From: Prosopocoilus inquinatus
Lineage: Eukaryota; Arthropoda; Insecta; Coleoptera; Lucanidae
Assembly: GCA_036172665.1 (NCBI GenBank)
Contig: CM069873.1
Location: 47,276,001-47,340,000 of the forward strand
DNA: 64,000 nucleotides
Direction: 5' to 3'
Made by a program: the position numbers and the translations under genes
Notes under the pieces: generated by a model
What the model saw: only the letters and a program-made list of their open reading frames with translations
Database searches by the model: none
Told to the model about the DNA's origin: nothing
Shown: in pieces, positions 8,746-19,991 of the stretch
Layout of the letters: every line of letters starts with the position of its first letter
Numbering within the stretch: position 1 is the first letter of the stretch

Positions 8746-10589
8746 ATTTATGTTCGATGATTAATTTCATTCTTAATATTGTGTGATTCAAACTAATATA
8801 AAGTTTGGCAAAAATATTACGCATGTTTAATTCAATGATCAGGTATCGCGTAGCACTACATCGCATCAAGTAAACGAAATATTTCAATTAAAGTAGGTAA
8901 TATTCCTTTCTTGCATTTAAGCAATTTGTTTCTAATTGCGCATAGAATGTCTTGCTTTACATATTTTATTTACTTGTAGCTGCTGTTCTATTCTTCTGCA
9001 GAATTTATTACATATTTTGTTCGAATTGTGTTCAAGATCAAATCCATACGGAAAGTTTGGTTTCTATAACTTTTCGTCGGCTAACCTCTTGTTAACTTTA
9101 TACTTGATAACATATTTTTCTGAGTGACTGGGTGCTGAATACTGTTGAACCTGTAACGAAAAAGTTAGGTATTAAACAACTACGTTGCAATAAATTATTT
9201 ACTAAATTAGTAAAGTATAGTATAAGTATAAAGTGTGGCTCAAAAATGGAATCCTTCGTTTATAAGCTGATTGTTAGCCTCTACAGAGTACGAAATCGAT
9301 TGCAAAATAAATATTTCCACAATTGGTGGATATTTTCCTTTAGTATAAACATTTCCATTATTTTTCCAAAAATTTTTTTAACTTTGAAAGCAATGGTTAA
9401 AAAATAATAACTAAAGTTTATTAAGATAAGTCCCATCAATTGGGTTGGTTATTTGTGGGGTTATTTGAAAAAGTAACTTTATGAATGTCAGAAAGATAAA
9501 TTAATGCCTGGTTTCTGAAACAATAAATAATTTCATGTAAAGATAAATTTTTATTGACAGGTAACTTTATGAAAAGTATAAATCGTTTATGTTGCTACGT
9601 ATACGCTCTATCCACGGACAAAGTTTTGAGAAATGGTTTTTAGAAGTTATGGTGAGTTGACCCTGAGTTTATCTCTATATAAAGTTATGTATCGTTTCAG
9701 AAACCGGGCATAAGTCATATTACTAATACAAGACATAGAATGCAATAAGTGATACTGTCGGATCTCTGAAGTTCTTCGAACAGTAGATTTTTTAAGAATT
9801 CGTTTTTTGCTTAAAATCAATATTTTCTTTTTATTTGTGGTAGTTGACCAACGGGGTCCTAAGTCATAGAATTGTCAGGACCTCATAATAAAAACGTTAC
9901 TTTGATTTCTGCAACATAAAACTAAGAAATTGGAAATTCTTGATATACCGTAGTTAAGAGTTTAAATTTAAGCGTTGCTTTTGGAGTATCTCAACAAGTA
10001 GAACCGTTTGTAAAGAATAGGTTTTATTTTGCGAAGTTGACATTCAAAAAGATTTTCCTGTTTCGTACGTCGTCTCTGCAGGCTGTTATCTAATATGATG
10101 GCAATAATTATACCACGTATTGACGGCGTCAAAATATTACTACTTAACCTAATTTACTTACATGCAAAAGTTTTTCGTTTCTGAGGCATAAAAGCCACTT
10201 GAAAAACATATTTTGAGAAAAAAAAACTGTGCAACACTCATGTATTGTATATTGACATGTAAAATGCACACGTAAAATTTCAGTTAATGCTTTCAAGGCA
10301 TGTCAGAGCTTTACGAAATTTCGAGTTTCTGCAGCAATGTGAACTTTCAATCTAATTATCTCGAAAACGGTTATTCTGACGTAGATGGAACTTACTTATC
10401 ATTTTACAATTTTATTCGAACTTTTAAATTCTTGTTTCAGTTCTTTTTAAAAAGTGGAAATAAGAAAATTATTTACTAAAATGATAACCTACTGCCCTGG
10501 GTTTACGCCACTGCGCGGTGAGCCAATTTCTTCAATTTGCGGCCAAAATTCCAAAGTATGAAGTCATCAAATCTTATCGGAAATGTACA
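8746..10589. other. Upstream region of the bHLH gene; mostly featureless
   Basis: No convincing coding frame is present; small open frames at 8936-9407 lack codon bias and motifs. A TTTATATTA-like string near 8796-8804, read on the minus strand, is a weak TATA candidate about 50 nt before the ATG. The stretch could hold enhancers of the proneural gene, but nothing in the sequence proves it. A small inverted-repeat element lies at 9504-9711. Confidence 0.4.
9504..9711. mobile_element. Small MITE with ~18-bp terminal inverted repeats
   Basis: ATGCCTGGTTTCTGAAAC at the left end is inverted as GTTTCAGAAACCGGGCAT at the right, with one mismatch. TA or TTA-like bases flank both ends, suggesting a Tc1/mariner-type TA target. 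About 208 bp, no coding capacity. Confidence 0.6.
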
Positions 10590-10649
10590 TAAACAGAAAA
10601 TAAAAGAATTAGACAATTCATCTAAATATTGTTGCCTCAACATCTGATG

Positions 10650-11135
10650 AAATGATTTGTATGGGCGACTTAAATATTGATCTGCTGGATACTGACAGTT
10701 AATTAGCGAAAAATTTTTCACCCTGTTAGAGTCTTATAATCTTGTGCAACTTGTTAAGAAGCCAACAAGAGTAACTAATTTATCCTCGACACTTTTAGAT
10801 GTACTAATAGTATCAAATAAGAATATTTTTACCACTGCTGATACGGTAAGTTTGCATGATTACTCGGATCATGAACTGGTATTTTGTAAGAATGTATTTA
10901 CTTCTAAACGTGTTTCTACAAAACAAACTTACAGAAGTTTCAAAGATTTTCTGTATTACCAATTTAATAGTGATCTGCGTTCTATACCGTAGCGAAATAT
11001 TTATGACTTAAATGATATTAATGACAAAATAGATTTTTTCAATTGTAATATGCTCACACTTTTTAATCTATATGCGCCTCTAAAAATTCATCAAATTACT
11101 AAACCACCTTCTCCGTGGCTAACCAAAAATTTAAT
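10650..11135 (+). pseudogene. LINE apurinic-endonuclease domain fragment
   Basis: The frame shows MGDLNIDLL (the catalytic GDxN box), later LLDVLIVSN, then SDHELV (the catalytic SDH box) near 10864-10880. These are hallmarks of the APE nuclease that nicks target DNA for target-primed reverse transcription. It contains a stop (TAA near 10700) and another near 10990. The N-terminal half of the nuclease is missing, and the frame ends where the repeat array begins. Confidence 0.7.
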
Positions 11136-13261
11136 AAAAAAATTTTGTGCAAATCGTTTTTGATTGCAGTGAGAACCTCGAGCAGCCTCTGGACAGCTGT
11201 TTCAGCCCTGCTTGGGGCTTCTTCAGCAGAAACGTAGCTCGACATTCCCACTGCAGACCAAAAACGACTTGCCCAATTTATTCGCAAATGCGATGTAAGA
11301 ATGATGAATATAAAATAGCGACATCTTACTATCGCTTTTTGACCTAACATTGCAGTAGGATAGACAAATTGAAGCGAGATTTGCTCCTAATGAGTCCCCC
11401 ATGCAAGGCGGCCATGCTTGCTGTCAAAGCATAATGAAAGATTTTAGAAAAATTTTGTGCAAATCGTTTTTGATTGCAGTGAGAACCTCGAGCAGCCTCT
11501 GGACAGCTGTTTCAGCCCTGCTTGGGGCTTCTTCAGCAGAAACGTAGCTCGACATTCCCACTGCAGACCAAAAACGACTTGCCCAATTTATTCGCAAATG
11601 CGACGTAAGAATGATGAACATATAAAATAGCGACATCTTACTATCGCTTTTTGACCTAACATTGCAGTAGGATAGACAAATTGAAGCGGGATTTGCTCCT
11701 AATGAGTTTTAGAAAAATTTTGTGCAAATCGTTTTTGATTGCAGTGAGAACCGCGAGCAGCCTCTGGACAGCTGTTTCAGCCCCGCTTGGGGCTTCTGCA
11801 GCAGAAACGTAGCTCGACATTCCCACTGCAGACCAAAAACGACTTGCCCAATTTATTCGCAAATGCGATGTAAGAATGATGAACATATAAAATAGCGACA
11901 TCTTACTATCGCTTTTTGACCTAACATTGCAGTAGGATAGACAAATTGAAGCGGAATTTGCTCCTAATGAGTCCCCCATGCAAGGCGGCCATGCTTGCTG
12001 TCAAAGCATAATGAAAGATTTTAGAAAAATTTTGTGCAAATCGTTCTTGATTGCAGTGAGAACCTCGAGCAGCCTCTGGACAGCTGTTTCAGCCCTGTTT
12101 GGGGCTTCTTCAGCAGAAAGAGCTGTCCAGAGGCTGCTCGAGGTTCTCACTGCAATCAAAAACGATTTGCACAAAATTTTTCTAAAATCTTTCATTATGT
12201 TTTGACAGCAAGCATGGCCGCCTTGCATGGGAGACTCATTAGGAGCAAATCCCGCTTCAATTTGTCTATCCTACTGCAATGTTAGGTCAAAAAGCGATAG
12301 TAAGATGTCGCTATTTTATATGTTCATCATTCTTACATCGCAATTGCGAATAAATTGGGCAAGTCGTTTTTCGTCTGCAGTGGGAATGTCGAGCTACGTT
12401 TCTGCTGAAGAAGCCCCAAACAGGGCTGAAACAGCTGTCCAGAGGCTGCTCGAGGTTCTCACTGCAATCAAGAACGATTTGCACAAAATTTTTCTAAAAT
12501 CTTTCATTATGCTTTGACAGCAAGCATGGCCGCCTTGCATGGGGGACTCATTAGGAGCAAATCCCGCTTCAATTTGTCTATCCTACTGCAATGTTAGGTC
12601 AAAAAGCGATAGTAAGATGTCGCTATTTTATATGTTCATCATTCTTACATCGCATTTGCGAATAAATTGGGCAAGTCGTTTTTGGTCTGCATTGGGAATG
12701 TCGAGCTACGTTTCTGCTGAAGAAGCCCCAAGCAGGGCTGAAACAGCTGTCCAGAGGCTGCTCGAGGTTCTCACTGCAATCAAAAACGATTTGCACAAAA
12801 TTTTTCTAAAATCTTTCATTATGCTTCGACAGCAAGCATGGCCGCCTTGCATGGGGGACTCATTAGGAGCAAATCCCGCTTCAATTTGTCTATCCTACTG
12901 CAATGTTAGGTCAAAAAGCGATAGTAAGATGTCGCTATTTTATATGTTCATCATTCTTACATCGCATTTGCGAATAAATTGGGCAAGTCGTTTTTGGTCT
13001 GCAGTGGGAATGTCGAGCTACGTTTCTGCTGAAGAAGCCCCAAGCAGGGCTGAAACAGCTGTCCAGAGGCTGCTCGAGGTTCTCACTGCAATCAAAAACG
13101 ATTTGCACAAAATTTTTCTAAAATCTTTCATTATGCTTTGACAGCAAGCACGGCCGCCTTGCATGGGGGACTCATTAGGAGCAAATCCCGCTTCAATTTG
13201 TCTATCCTACTGCAATGTTAGGTCAAAAAGCGATAGTAAGATGTCGCTATTTTATATGTTC
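11136..13261. repeat. Inverted array of a ~312-bp repeat unit inside the LINE
   Basis: About four units run forward (11136-12117) and four run in reverse (12118-13261), so the block is a giant imperfect palindrome. Complete units are 310-312 bp; one forward unit lacks 46 bp. Units look more than 95% alike. Because 312 is 104 codons, open frames run through several units in both directions (the longest is 200 residues at 12539-13141). The encoded peptide resembles nothing I know, so I treat it as non-coding. The outer ends are in different phases of the unit, so they are not terminal inverted repeats. An 11-bp direct repeat flanks the block. Mechanism and family are unknown. Confidence 0.85.
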
Positions 13262-13945
13262 AAAAATTTAATGTATTTAATGTTCCTGCGAGATAATGCA
13301 CTAAAGAAATATAAAACAACCAAAACTGAAAGTGACTGGATATATTATAAAGGACTGAGAAACTTTTAACTTAATTTTATTAAGAACACTACAAATCATA
13401 ATTTACAAGCACAACTGACAAATCCTGAGGAAATAAATATTTTTTTTTACTTCCCCTACTATAATGCCCAATGCTAACAAACCTCAGTTAATTCAATTCT
13501 ATGAAAATAATACAAAAAATAACACTGATTCATTTGATTTCAGCCCGGTTAGTGATCACTCAGTTTTTAAATTATTATTGTCTATTAAAACGAATGCGGT
13601 GGGCTCTGATGTTATAAGTATTTTGTTTTTAAAATTAAGTTGCCCTTTCATTCTACCTAACGTAGCTCATATTATTAACTTTTGTTTGAACTATAAAGTG
13701 TTATCCGTCAGCATGGAAGATTGCTAACATAATCCCGATACCTAAAATTCGCTCACCTACTGAACTTAAAGGATTTACGTCCAATAAATATTTTACCTGT
13801 AATGTCGAAAATTTTAGAAAAAATAATGTCCCAACAATTTGCAAACCTTTTTAATAAAAAATAACTTATTGCCAACCACACAGTCAGGTTTCAGACCACT
13901 GCTCAACGGCGATTTTAAATATTACAGACGACGTATAGCTATGTT
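13262..13945 (+). pseudogene. LINE reverse transcriptase N-terminal fragment
   Basis: After the array the linker continues (YYKGLRNF), then RT motifs appear across several frames: FKLLLSIKTNAVGSD near 13560-13615, an AWKIANIIPIPK-like segment near 13712-13745, LRPINILPVMSKILEK near 13775-13825, and SGFRP followed by CSTAILNITDD near 13885-13935. The last is the conserved RT block just before the polymerase core. At least four frame changes occur. The catalytic FADD box and everything after it are absent. Confidence 0.65.
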
Positions 13946-14563
13946 ATTTTAGTTGAAGATTTAATTTTGATTATGTTAAATAAGTTTTGTTTACATTTTT
14001 GGGATGTATTATTATGATTTATGAGAATTTTGTTTAAAGTCAGTGTAAATTTTGTTTATCAAGGGAGAATTGTAATTCCAAGGTATTTTGCTTCAAATAA
14101 TGTTTACACCAAAACACAAATTTTGTTCCATGAATTAAATGATATGGGTTAGGACATAATACATTGAACCGCAATCTAAAGTCAGTTTTGAAGCTTCTAC
14201 GATGTAACAAAGGAAGCAGGACTTTGCTGATATGAAGGCATCTCTTAAGCCTAGCAAAAGGTGAAGACATTGTAAGCCAAAATGGTCGTCTTCGGCCAAG
14301 AAGTCTTCAAGCAACACGACAACAAGAAAAACATTCGCGGTAACAAAACAAAATATATACGGAGATTATTGTTTGATAACTGTAAAGAGAATTTATTTAG
14401 GAACATTTTAAAACATTACATAAGTCGGTAACAACAGTAATAAGGAAGTAGTTTTTTGTGAAAAGCAATAAAACTCATTTAGCAAAAAAGTGTTTACTAG
14501 AAATTGGGAATGACGCGCTCTAAGGATAGTCAGAAAACGAGAGGAAGGCGTTTTTCTTGTGTG
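13946..14563. other. Non-coding stretch before BEL-1
   Basis: AT-rich sequence with no domain, repeat end or RNA gene that I can recognise. Short frames on the minus strand at 14040-14317 show no family features. Confidence 0.4.
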
Positions 14564-14568
14564 ATCTA

Positions 14569-15594
14569 TGTTGAGGACAATATGCAAATGTGTTTAGTTT
14601 ATTTTATTCAAATATTAATTTATTAATAAGAACGCACTTCAGTTCCGGTAAATTAGTTCAGGTATTTGGTTTAGTATTATACTTTAAAATCATTCGGCTT
14701 AATCTCCACCGAAATGTTTACGCATTCTTTATATCGTCCTTCCGAGTAAATCTTATTTGGAATTTTAGCGTTTTGCTCTTCCGCGTATACATTAATAAGA
14801 ATGTACCACGTAAAAATCTATTATTTTTTATCTGAACACTGAATTGTCAACTTCTAAAAATCACTTAAACATAACAAGTTAAGCCCCACATTTTCTTCGA
14901 ACAAACTCACCTATCTTTCAGTCGATTCTTATTTTCTTCGTATTAGAAATACACGTGCTATACGCATAAAGCGTTGTACCTGCTTTTCGACGGTCTAAGA
15001 TATCAGACCATTTTTTCTTAACTATTCGCGGAAGTCACCGCTCATCTAGTTCACAAGCATTAAGTGCATTTAAAATCCTACGAGCTTCTTTGAATTTTCA
15101 TCACAACGACAAAACAACTTAAAGTCATTTTGTTTCCCATTTTATTAATTTTCTACGAATTACTTTATGCATTTTTTCCATCTCCCCTTCGTATTGAGCT
15201 ATATATTCTGTAACGTCTTAAAACGCAGAGACATATACATTCATTCATTTCAGTCATCACACATACTCAACGATCATCATAATAACACAAACGGTGATCA
15301 TACATACACTTATATTAATTCACAAGTTGAACAGCAGTTCACATAATATACAAACAGTCAAGTAAATACATTTTCACATCGTTATTAATATTCTGTATTT
15401 GAAGTGATTTTAGTGTAATTAACTTTAAGTTTCGTGTAGTTCTGAGTTTTGTTAGTGCTATCATTAAACTAGAAATAAAGGTGTTAATGTTTCTTAGTGC
15501 CTTTCCAATTAATAACTGTCACCAACAAAGTTAACAATATACCTATACGGCCTTACAACCCGTGGGTGGTGAATCAGACGTGCCATCGTCAACA
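14569..15594 (+). repeat. BEL-1 5' LTR
   Basis: Starts TGTTGAGG and ends CGTCAACA, giving TGTT/AACA termini. It aligns along its length with 22837-23862. It should carry the promoter and polyadenylation site, but I see no unambiguous TATA box. Confidence 0.95.
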
Positions 15595-15596
15595 TT

Positions 15597-15616
15597 TTTT
15601 GGTCCTTCGAGCCAGA
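15597..15616 (+). promoter_or_regulatory. BEL-1 primer-binding-site region
   Basis: TTTGGTCCTTCGAGCC just after the 5' LTR matches the string found at this place in many BEL/Pao elements and is similar to TTTGGTCCATTCCGAGCC in BEL-2. It would pair with a tRNA primer; which tRNA is not determined. Confidence 0.6.
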
Positions 15617-15731
15617 TCTCCAACGACAACTCCTTCAACGCCACAGAACTACGAACAACAACGAGAGGTAAGTCTCCAATTACTCCATTTACATTTTCCA
15701 CAAATTCCTAAAATCACGCTTCTTATACATC

Positions 15732-18700
15732 ATGGCTGAAACACTACTGAAAACTTGCAAGAACAAACGGAAGCATTTAAAATCATCAATCACTAGATTT
15801 GCTACATATCTTGATTCATTGAGCTCGGAAATAGATTTAATTATATTAAAAGAGCGCCAAGACAAATTTACTAGCATTTTGGATCAATTCAGCGACGTGC
15901 AAACACAAATTGAATGTCTTGAAAATTCTGAATATCAAGAAGAGCTAAGAAATGAATTTGAAGATAATTATTTTCAATTATTGGGACAGTCCAAACGAAT
16001 TCTTTTAAAAGGTGAATCCATATCTATCAACAATCAAGCATCTGAAGAGCAAACAAAAAATAACGTGCGTCTTCCTAAAATTGAATTACCTCATTTTTCT
16101 GGAAGATACGAAGAATGGGTTCCTTTTTTCGATACATTTAATTCACTCATACATTCAAACACATCGATTCCGGATATTCAAAAGTTTCACTACTTAAAGT
16201 CAGCTTTAAAAGGCACCGCCAGTCAAATACTTGATTCCTTAACGGTCTCAAATGAAAATTGCCAAGTTGCATGGGATATGTTAAAATCGAGATATGATAA
16301 CAAACGTATAATCATTCAAAATCACGTTAAGTCAATCTTCAATTTACCAACGGTCGTCAAAGAAAATCACGTCGGTTTACGCCAAATACTCGACGGGATC
16401 TTGAAACATACACGAGCTTTGAAATCACTAGGCAGACCAGTTGACACATGGGATGACTTACTCATTCACTTGATTACAAGCAAACTTGATTCTGCTACAT
16501 TCAAGGACTGGGAGACTGATTTGCCATCTTCCACGACAATTCCTGCATTCGACGACATGATTAAATTTTTAAACAAAAAGTGTCAAACGCTAGAGTCAAT
16601 CTCTAGAAAGTTCGAAGGATCAAGTTTATCACAAGCACTACAAAGTAAATCACACAAAAGCATAAATCACGTGATGATTACAAATGTTATTTGTCCGATC
16701 TGCACGGGCAAACATATGATTTTTCAGTGCGATAAATTCTTAAATATGAGCGCAGATCAACGCCTAAGGGAAATAAAAGCAAAAAGACTCTGCGTAAATT
16801 GCTTGAAGGGAGGTCACCATTCAAGTCAATGCGTCAGCAGTTCCTGTAAAAAATGCAAGAAAAGGCATAACACATTATTGCACATCACATATGAAACTTC
16901 TCAGCAGCCATCAACGTCGACAGAAAGTATGACGGTTAATAATCACTCAGCAAACCATGACATTTCATCCGAAGTATTTCTGTCCACGGTTTTAATTGAC
17001 GTTTACGATGCGAAACACAAATTGCAATCATGCAGAGCGCTTCTTGATTCGGGTTTCCAATCCAACTTTATCACTACAAATCTCGCAAATCAATTAGGTA
17101 TCATTCAAGAATCGTTACATATTCCAATGGTAGGAATAAACAATTCAACATCGTCAATCAAACGTTCTATTAAAACTGAGATTAAATCACGTCTCAGTGC
17201 CTTTCGCGCGAATCTCAAATGCCTTATCATTGATCAAATTACAGAAAGGATACCATTGAAACCAGTTAGCATTTCAAATTTCGACATTCCTAAAAACATA
17301 AGGCTAGCTGATCCAAAATTTAACATCCCAGGTCCAATCGATATGCTTATCGGAGCTGATCTCTTTTGGAAGTTGTTGTGTGTTGGTCAAATAAAGGCAA
17401 CCAACAACCACCCATTTCTTCAGAAAACTCATTTCGGTTGGATAATAGCGGGTACTTCATTACAAAAGTCGAGCCACAGCTCTACTGTTTGCAATTTTAT
17501 CACGAATGCTTCTCTTGATGACAAACTTACAACGTTTTGGAAGCTTGAAGATTGTTGCAAGCGCGTTCATTTCACGCCTGAAGAGCAGCTTTGTGAAGAT
17601 CACTTCAAAAGGACCGTTAGGAGAAATTAACACGGACGTTTCACAGTCAGACTTCCGTTCAAACGAGATTCAGAAATGCTTAGTGAATCCTACAGCTTGG
17701 CATTGAAAAGATTCTACAACCTTGAGAAGCGATTGAAACAAAACTCCGAATTGAATAATCAATATTCAAATTTTTTGAAAGAATATTTAATGTTAGGACA
17801 CATGAAATCAGTGGACATATCAGATCCTGTGTATGACATCTCATCGGGATTCTACTTACCTCATCATTGCGTGCAGAAGCCTGACAGCTCTACTACAAAA
17901 CTGCGCGTGGTATTCGATGGATCCGCAAAAAGTTCATCCGGTGTTGCTTTGAACGATCTATTGATGGTTGGGCCAACATTACAACAGGATTTGTTTAGCA
18001 TTATTACTAGATTTAGAACACATCAGGTTGTCATCACCGCGGACATAGCTAAAATGTATCGGCAAATTCTCGTGGATAAATCTGATAGGCACTTTCAAAG
18101 GATTCTTTGGAGAACAGACAAGCATCAACCAGTGCAGACCTTCGAATTAACTACGGTCACATATGGGACAGCTGCAGCCTCTTATTTAGCTACTAGGTGT
18201 CTTCAACTATTAGCTGAGGAAGAAAAGAAAAACTTTCCTACTGGGTCCGCTGTAACCCTCAGGGACTTTTACGTAGACGACTTGATTTCTGGTGCTTGCA
18301 CAGTCGATGAAGCGAAGGTAATTATGTCTGAAACTTCAAAACTTCTTCAGTCAGGAGGTTTTGAATTGAGGAAGTGGAATTCTAACGTTCCCCAATTACT
18401 CAATGATCAAGACGCCACATGCGAGGCATCAAACTATTCTTTAGATAAGGAAGTCACAAAAACATTAGGTATATCATGGAACTCCCAGAGCGATGTTCTC
18501 CTGTTTGATGTTCCACAGAGACAAATTAGCGACAAACTAACAAAAAGGTGTGTACTGGCTTTTATTGCTAGTATGTACGATCCACTAGGTCTACTAGGAC
18601 CTGTAATCATAACGGCCAAAATCTTAATGCAAAGGCTTTGGCAATTGAAACTTGATTGGGACGAATCAGTGCCACTTGAAATTCATTCCCACTTCATGGC

Positions 18701-19850
18701 GTGGAAAAATCAGATCAATACACTTACATCTCTGAGAATTCCAAGAAAGGTAATTCCCACCAATGACATTGTGCAAGTAGAACTTCATGGGTTTTGCGAC
18801 AGCAGTGAACTGGCTTATGGTTGTTGCATCTACATCAAGACGATTTCGCTGGAAGGTAACATTTCAAGTCAACTACTTTGTGCCAAATCCAAAGTTGCGC
18901 CATTAAAACCAACGTCTCTTCCAAGATTAGAATTATGTGGTGCTGTACTTTTAGCCCGCTTAGTTGATAAGGTAACGGAGATGATAAATGTGAATTTCAG
19001 TTGCATCAGATACTGGATTGATTCCACGATTGTACTAACTTGGATTAAGGCGACCAACAGAAGATGGAAACCATTCGTGGCGAATAGAATAGGTGAAATA
19101 AGGGAATTGTCCGACGCAAAGGCTTGGAATCACGTAATATCAGAAAACAATCCAGCTGATATAATATCCCGCGGTATTGAGCCCGAAAATCTCTCTAAGT
19201 GTTTCATCTGGTGGCACGGTCCAGTGTGGACTTCAAAGACTCTACAAAAACCCACAGTTTTTGACACCATCGAATTAAATGATCCCATTCCAGAGGAAAA
19301 ATTGACAACTGTTTGTCACATCGCTAATGAAGGCCATTGCGAAATATTCTCGTTACATTCTTCATACACAAAGCTTCTTAGAATCACGGCCTATTGCAGG
19401 CGCTTTATCAATAACATAAAGGGACGCTTAGCTAATGATGAGTCACGAATACACCACGAATGTCTCACATTGGTTGAAATTGAAAACACTCGCATCCAGC
19501 TACTTAAAATAGTGCAAAAGGAAGAATTCAAGTCCGATTTAAGACAACTCGAACTTTCTGGCTCAGTGAATCGAAGAAGCAAGCTTCTATCTTTAAATCC
19601 GTTTCTTGATGAAGAGGGACTCATCAGAGTTGGCGGTCGCCTTAAGCATGCTGATTTGTCATATTCTCATCGGCATCCTATTTTATTACCAGCCAAACAC
19701 GCATTCACAACGCTGGTAATAGAACATTACCATCGAAGAGAACTTCATTCTGGCGTTCCAGGTACAATCGCTGCCATTAGAAATGACTATTGGCAATTGT
19801 CCATTAGAAATTCTGCAAAACACTATAAGAAGATGCATCATTTGCTTTAA
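15732..19850 (+). pseudogene. BEL-1 Gag-Pol (Gag, protease, RT, RNase H, start of integrase), one internal stop
   Basis: One frame runs from ATG 15732 to 19850, broken only by TAA 17628-17630. Gag has a coiled N-terminus, then the BEL capsid domain (VRLPKIELPHFSGRYEEW from about residue 114). Zinc knuckles follow (CPICTGKH, CVNCLKGGHHSSQC, CKKCKKRH). The pepsin-like protease has LLDSG, ending near IGADLFW. After the stop come RT (TTKLRVVFDGSA; catalytic YVDD near 18270), RNase H (ELHGFCDSSELAYG; LPRLELCGA; WIDSTIVLTW) and the H2C2 start of integrase (HPILLPAKH). The residue before the stop sits in a variable spot, so it may be a simple nonsense mutation. A +1 frameshift ends the frame at 19850. 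Confidence 0.9.
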
Positions 19851-19991
19851 GTCAAATCCAACTATAGACAACCCTGTTATGGGCAATTTGCCACGCGCGC
19901 GATTGGAAAGGGCGCGGCCATTCAGCAACAGCGGCGTTGACTTTTCCAAGTTCGCGAGCGTAAGATTCGAAACGCAAAAACGTACAAAATA

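Larger units (their letters stand above)
10590..13945 (+). mobile_element. LINE (CR1/Jockey-type) remnant, split by a repeat array
   Basis: Endonuclease (10650-11135) and reverse transcriptase (13262-13945) pieces of one non-LTR retrotransposon flank an array at 11136-13261. An 11-bp direct repeat, AAAAATTTAAT, lies at both junctions (11125-11135 and 13262-13272). Removing the array joins a PPSPWLTKNL segment to LRDNALKKYKTT, the usual order in such elements. Both ends of the LINE are truncated. The exact clade cannot be settled by eye. Confidence 0.7.

Noticed and set aside
12539..13141. A 200-codon open frame
   Set aside because: It is two consecutive 312-bp repeat units read through. Comparable frames exist on the other strand and other units have a TGA at the junction, so it is a by-product of unit length.
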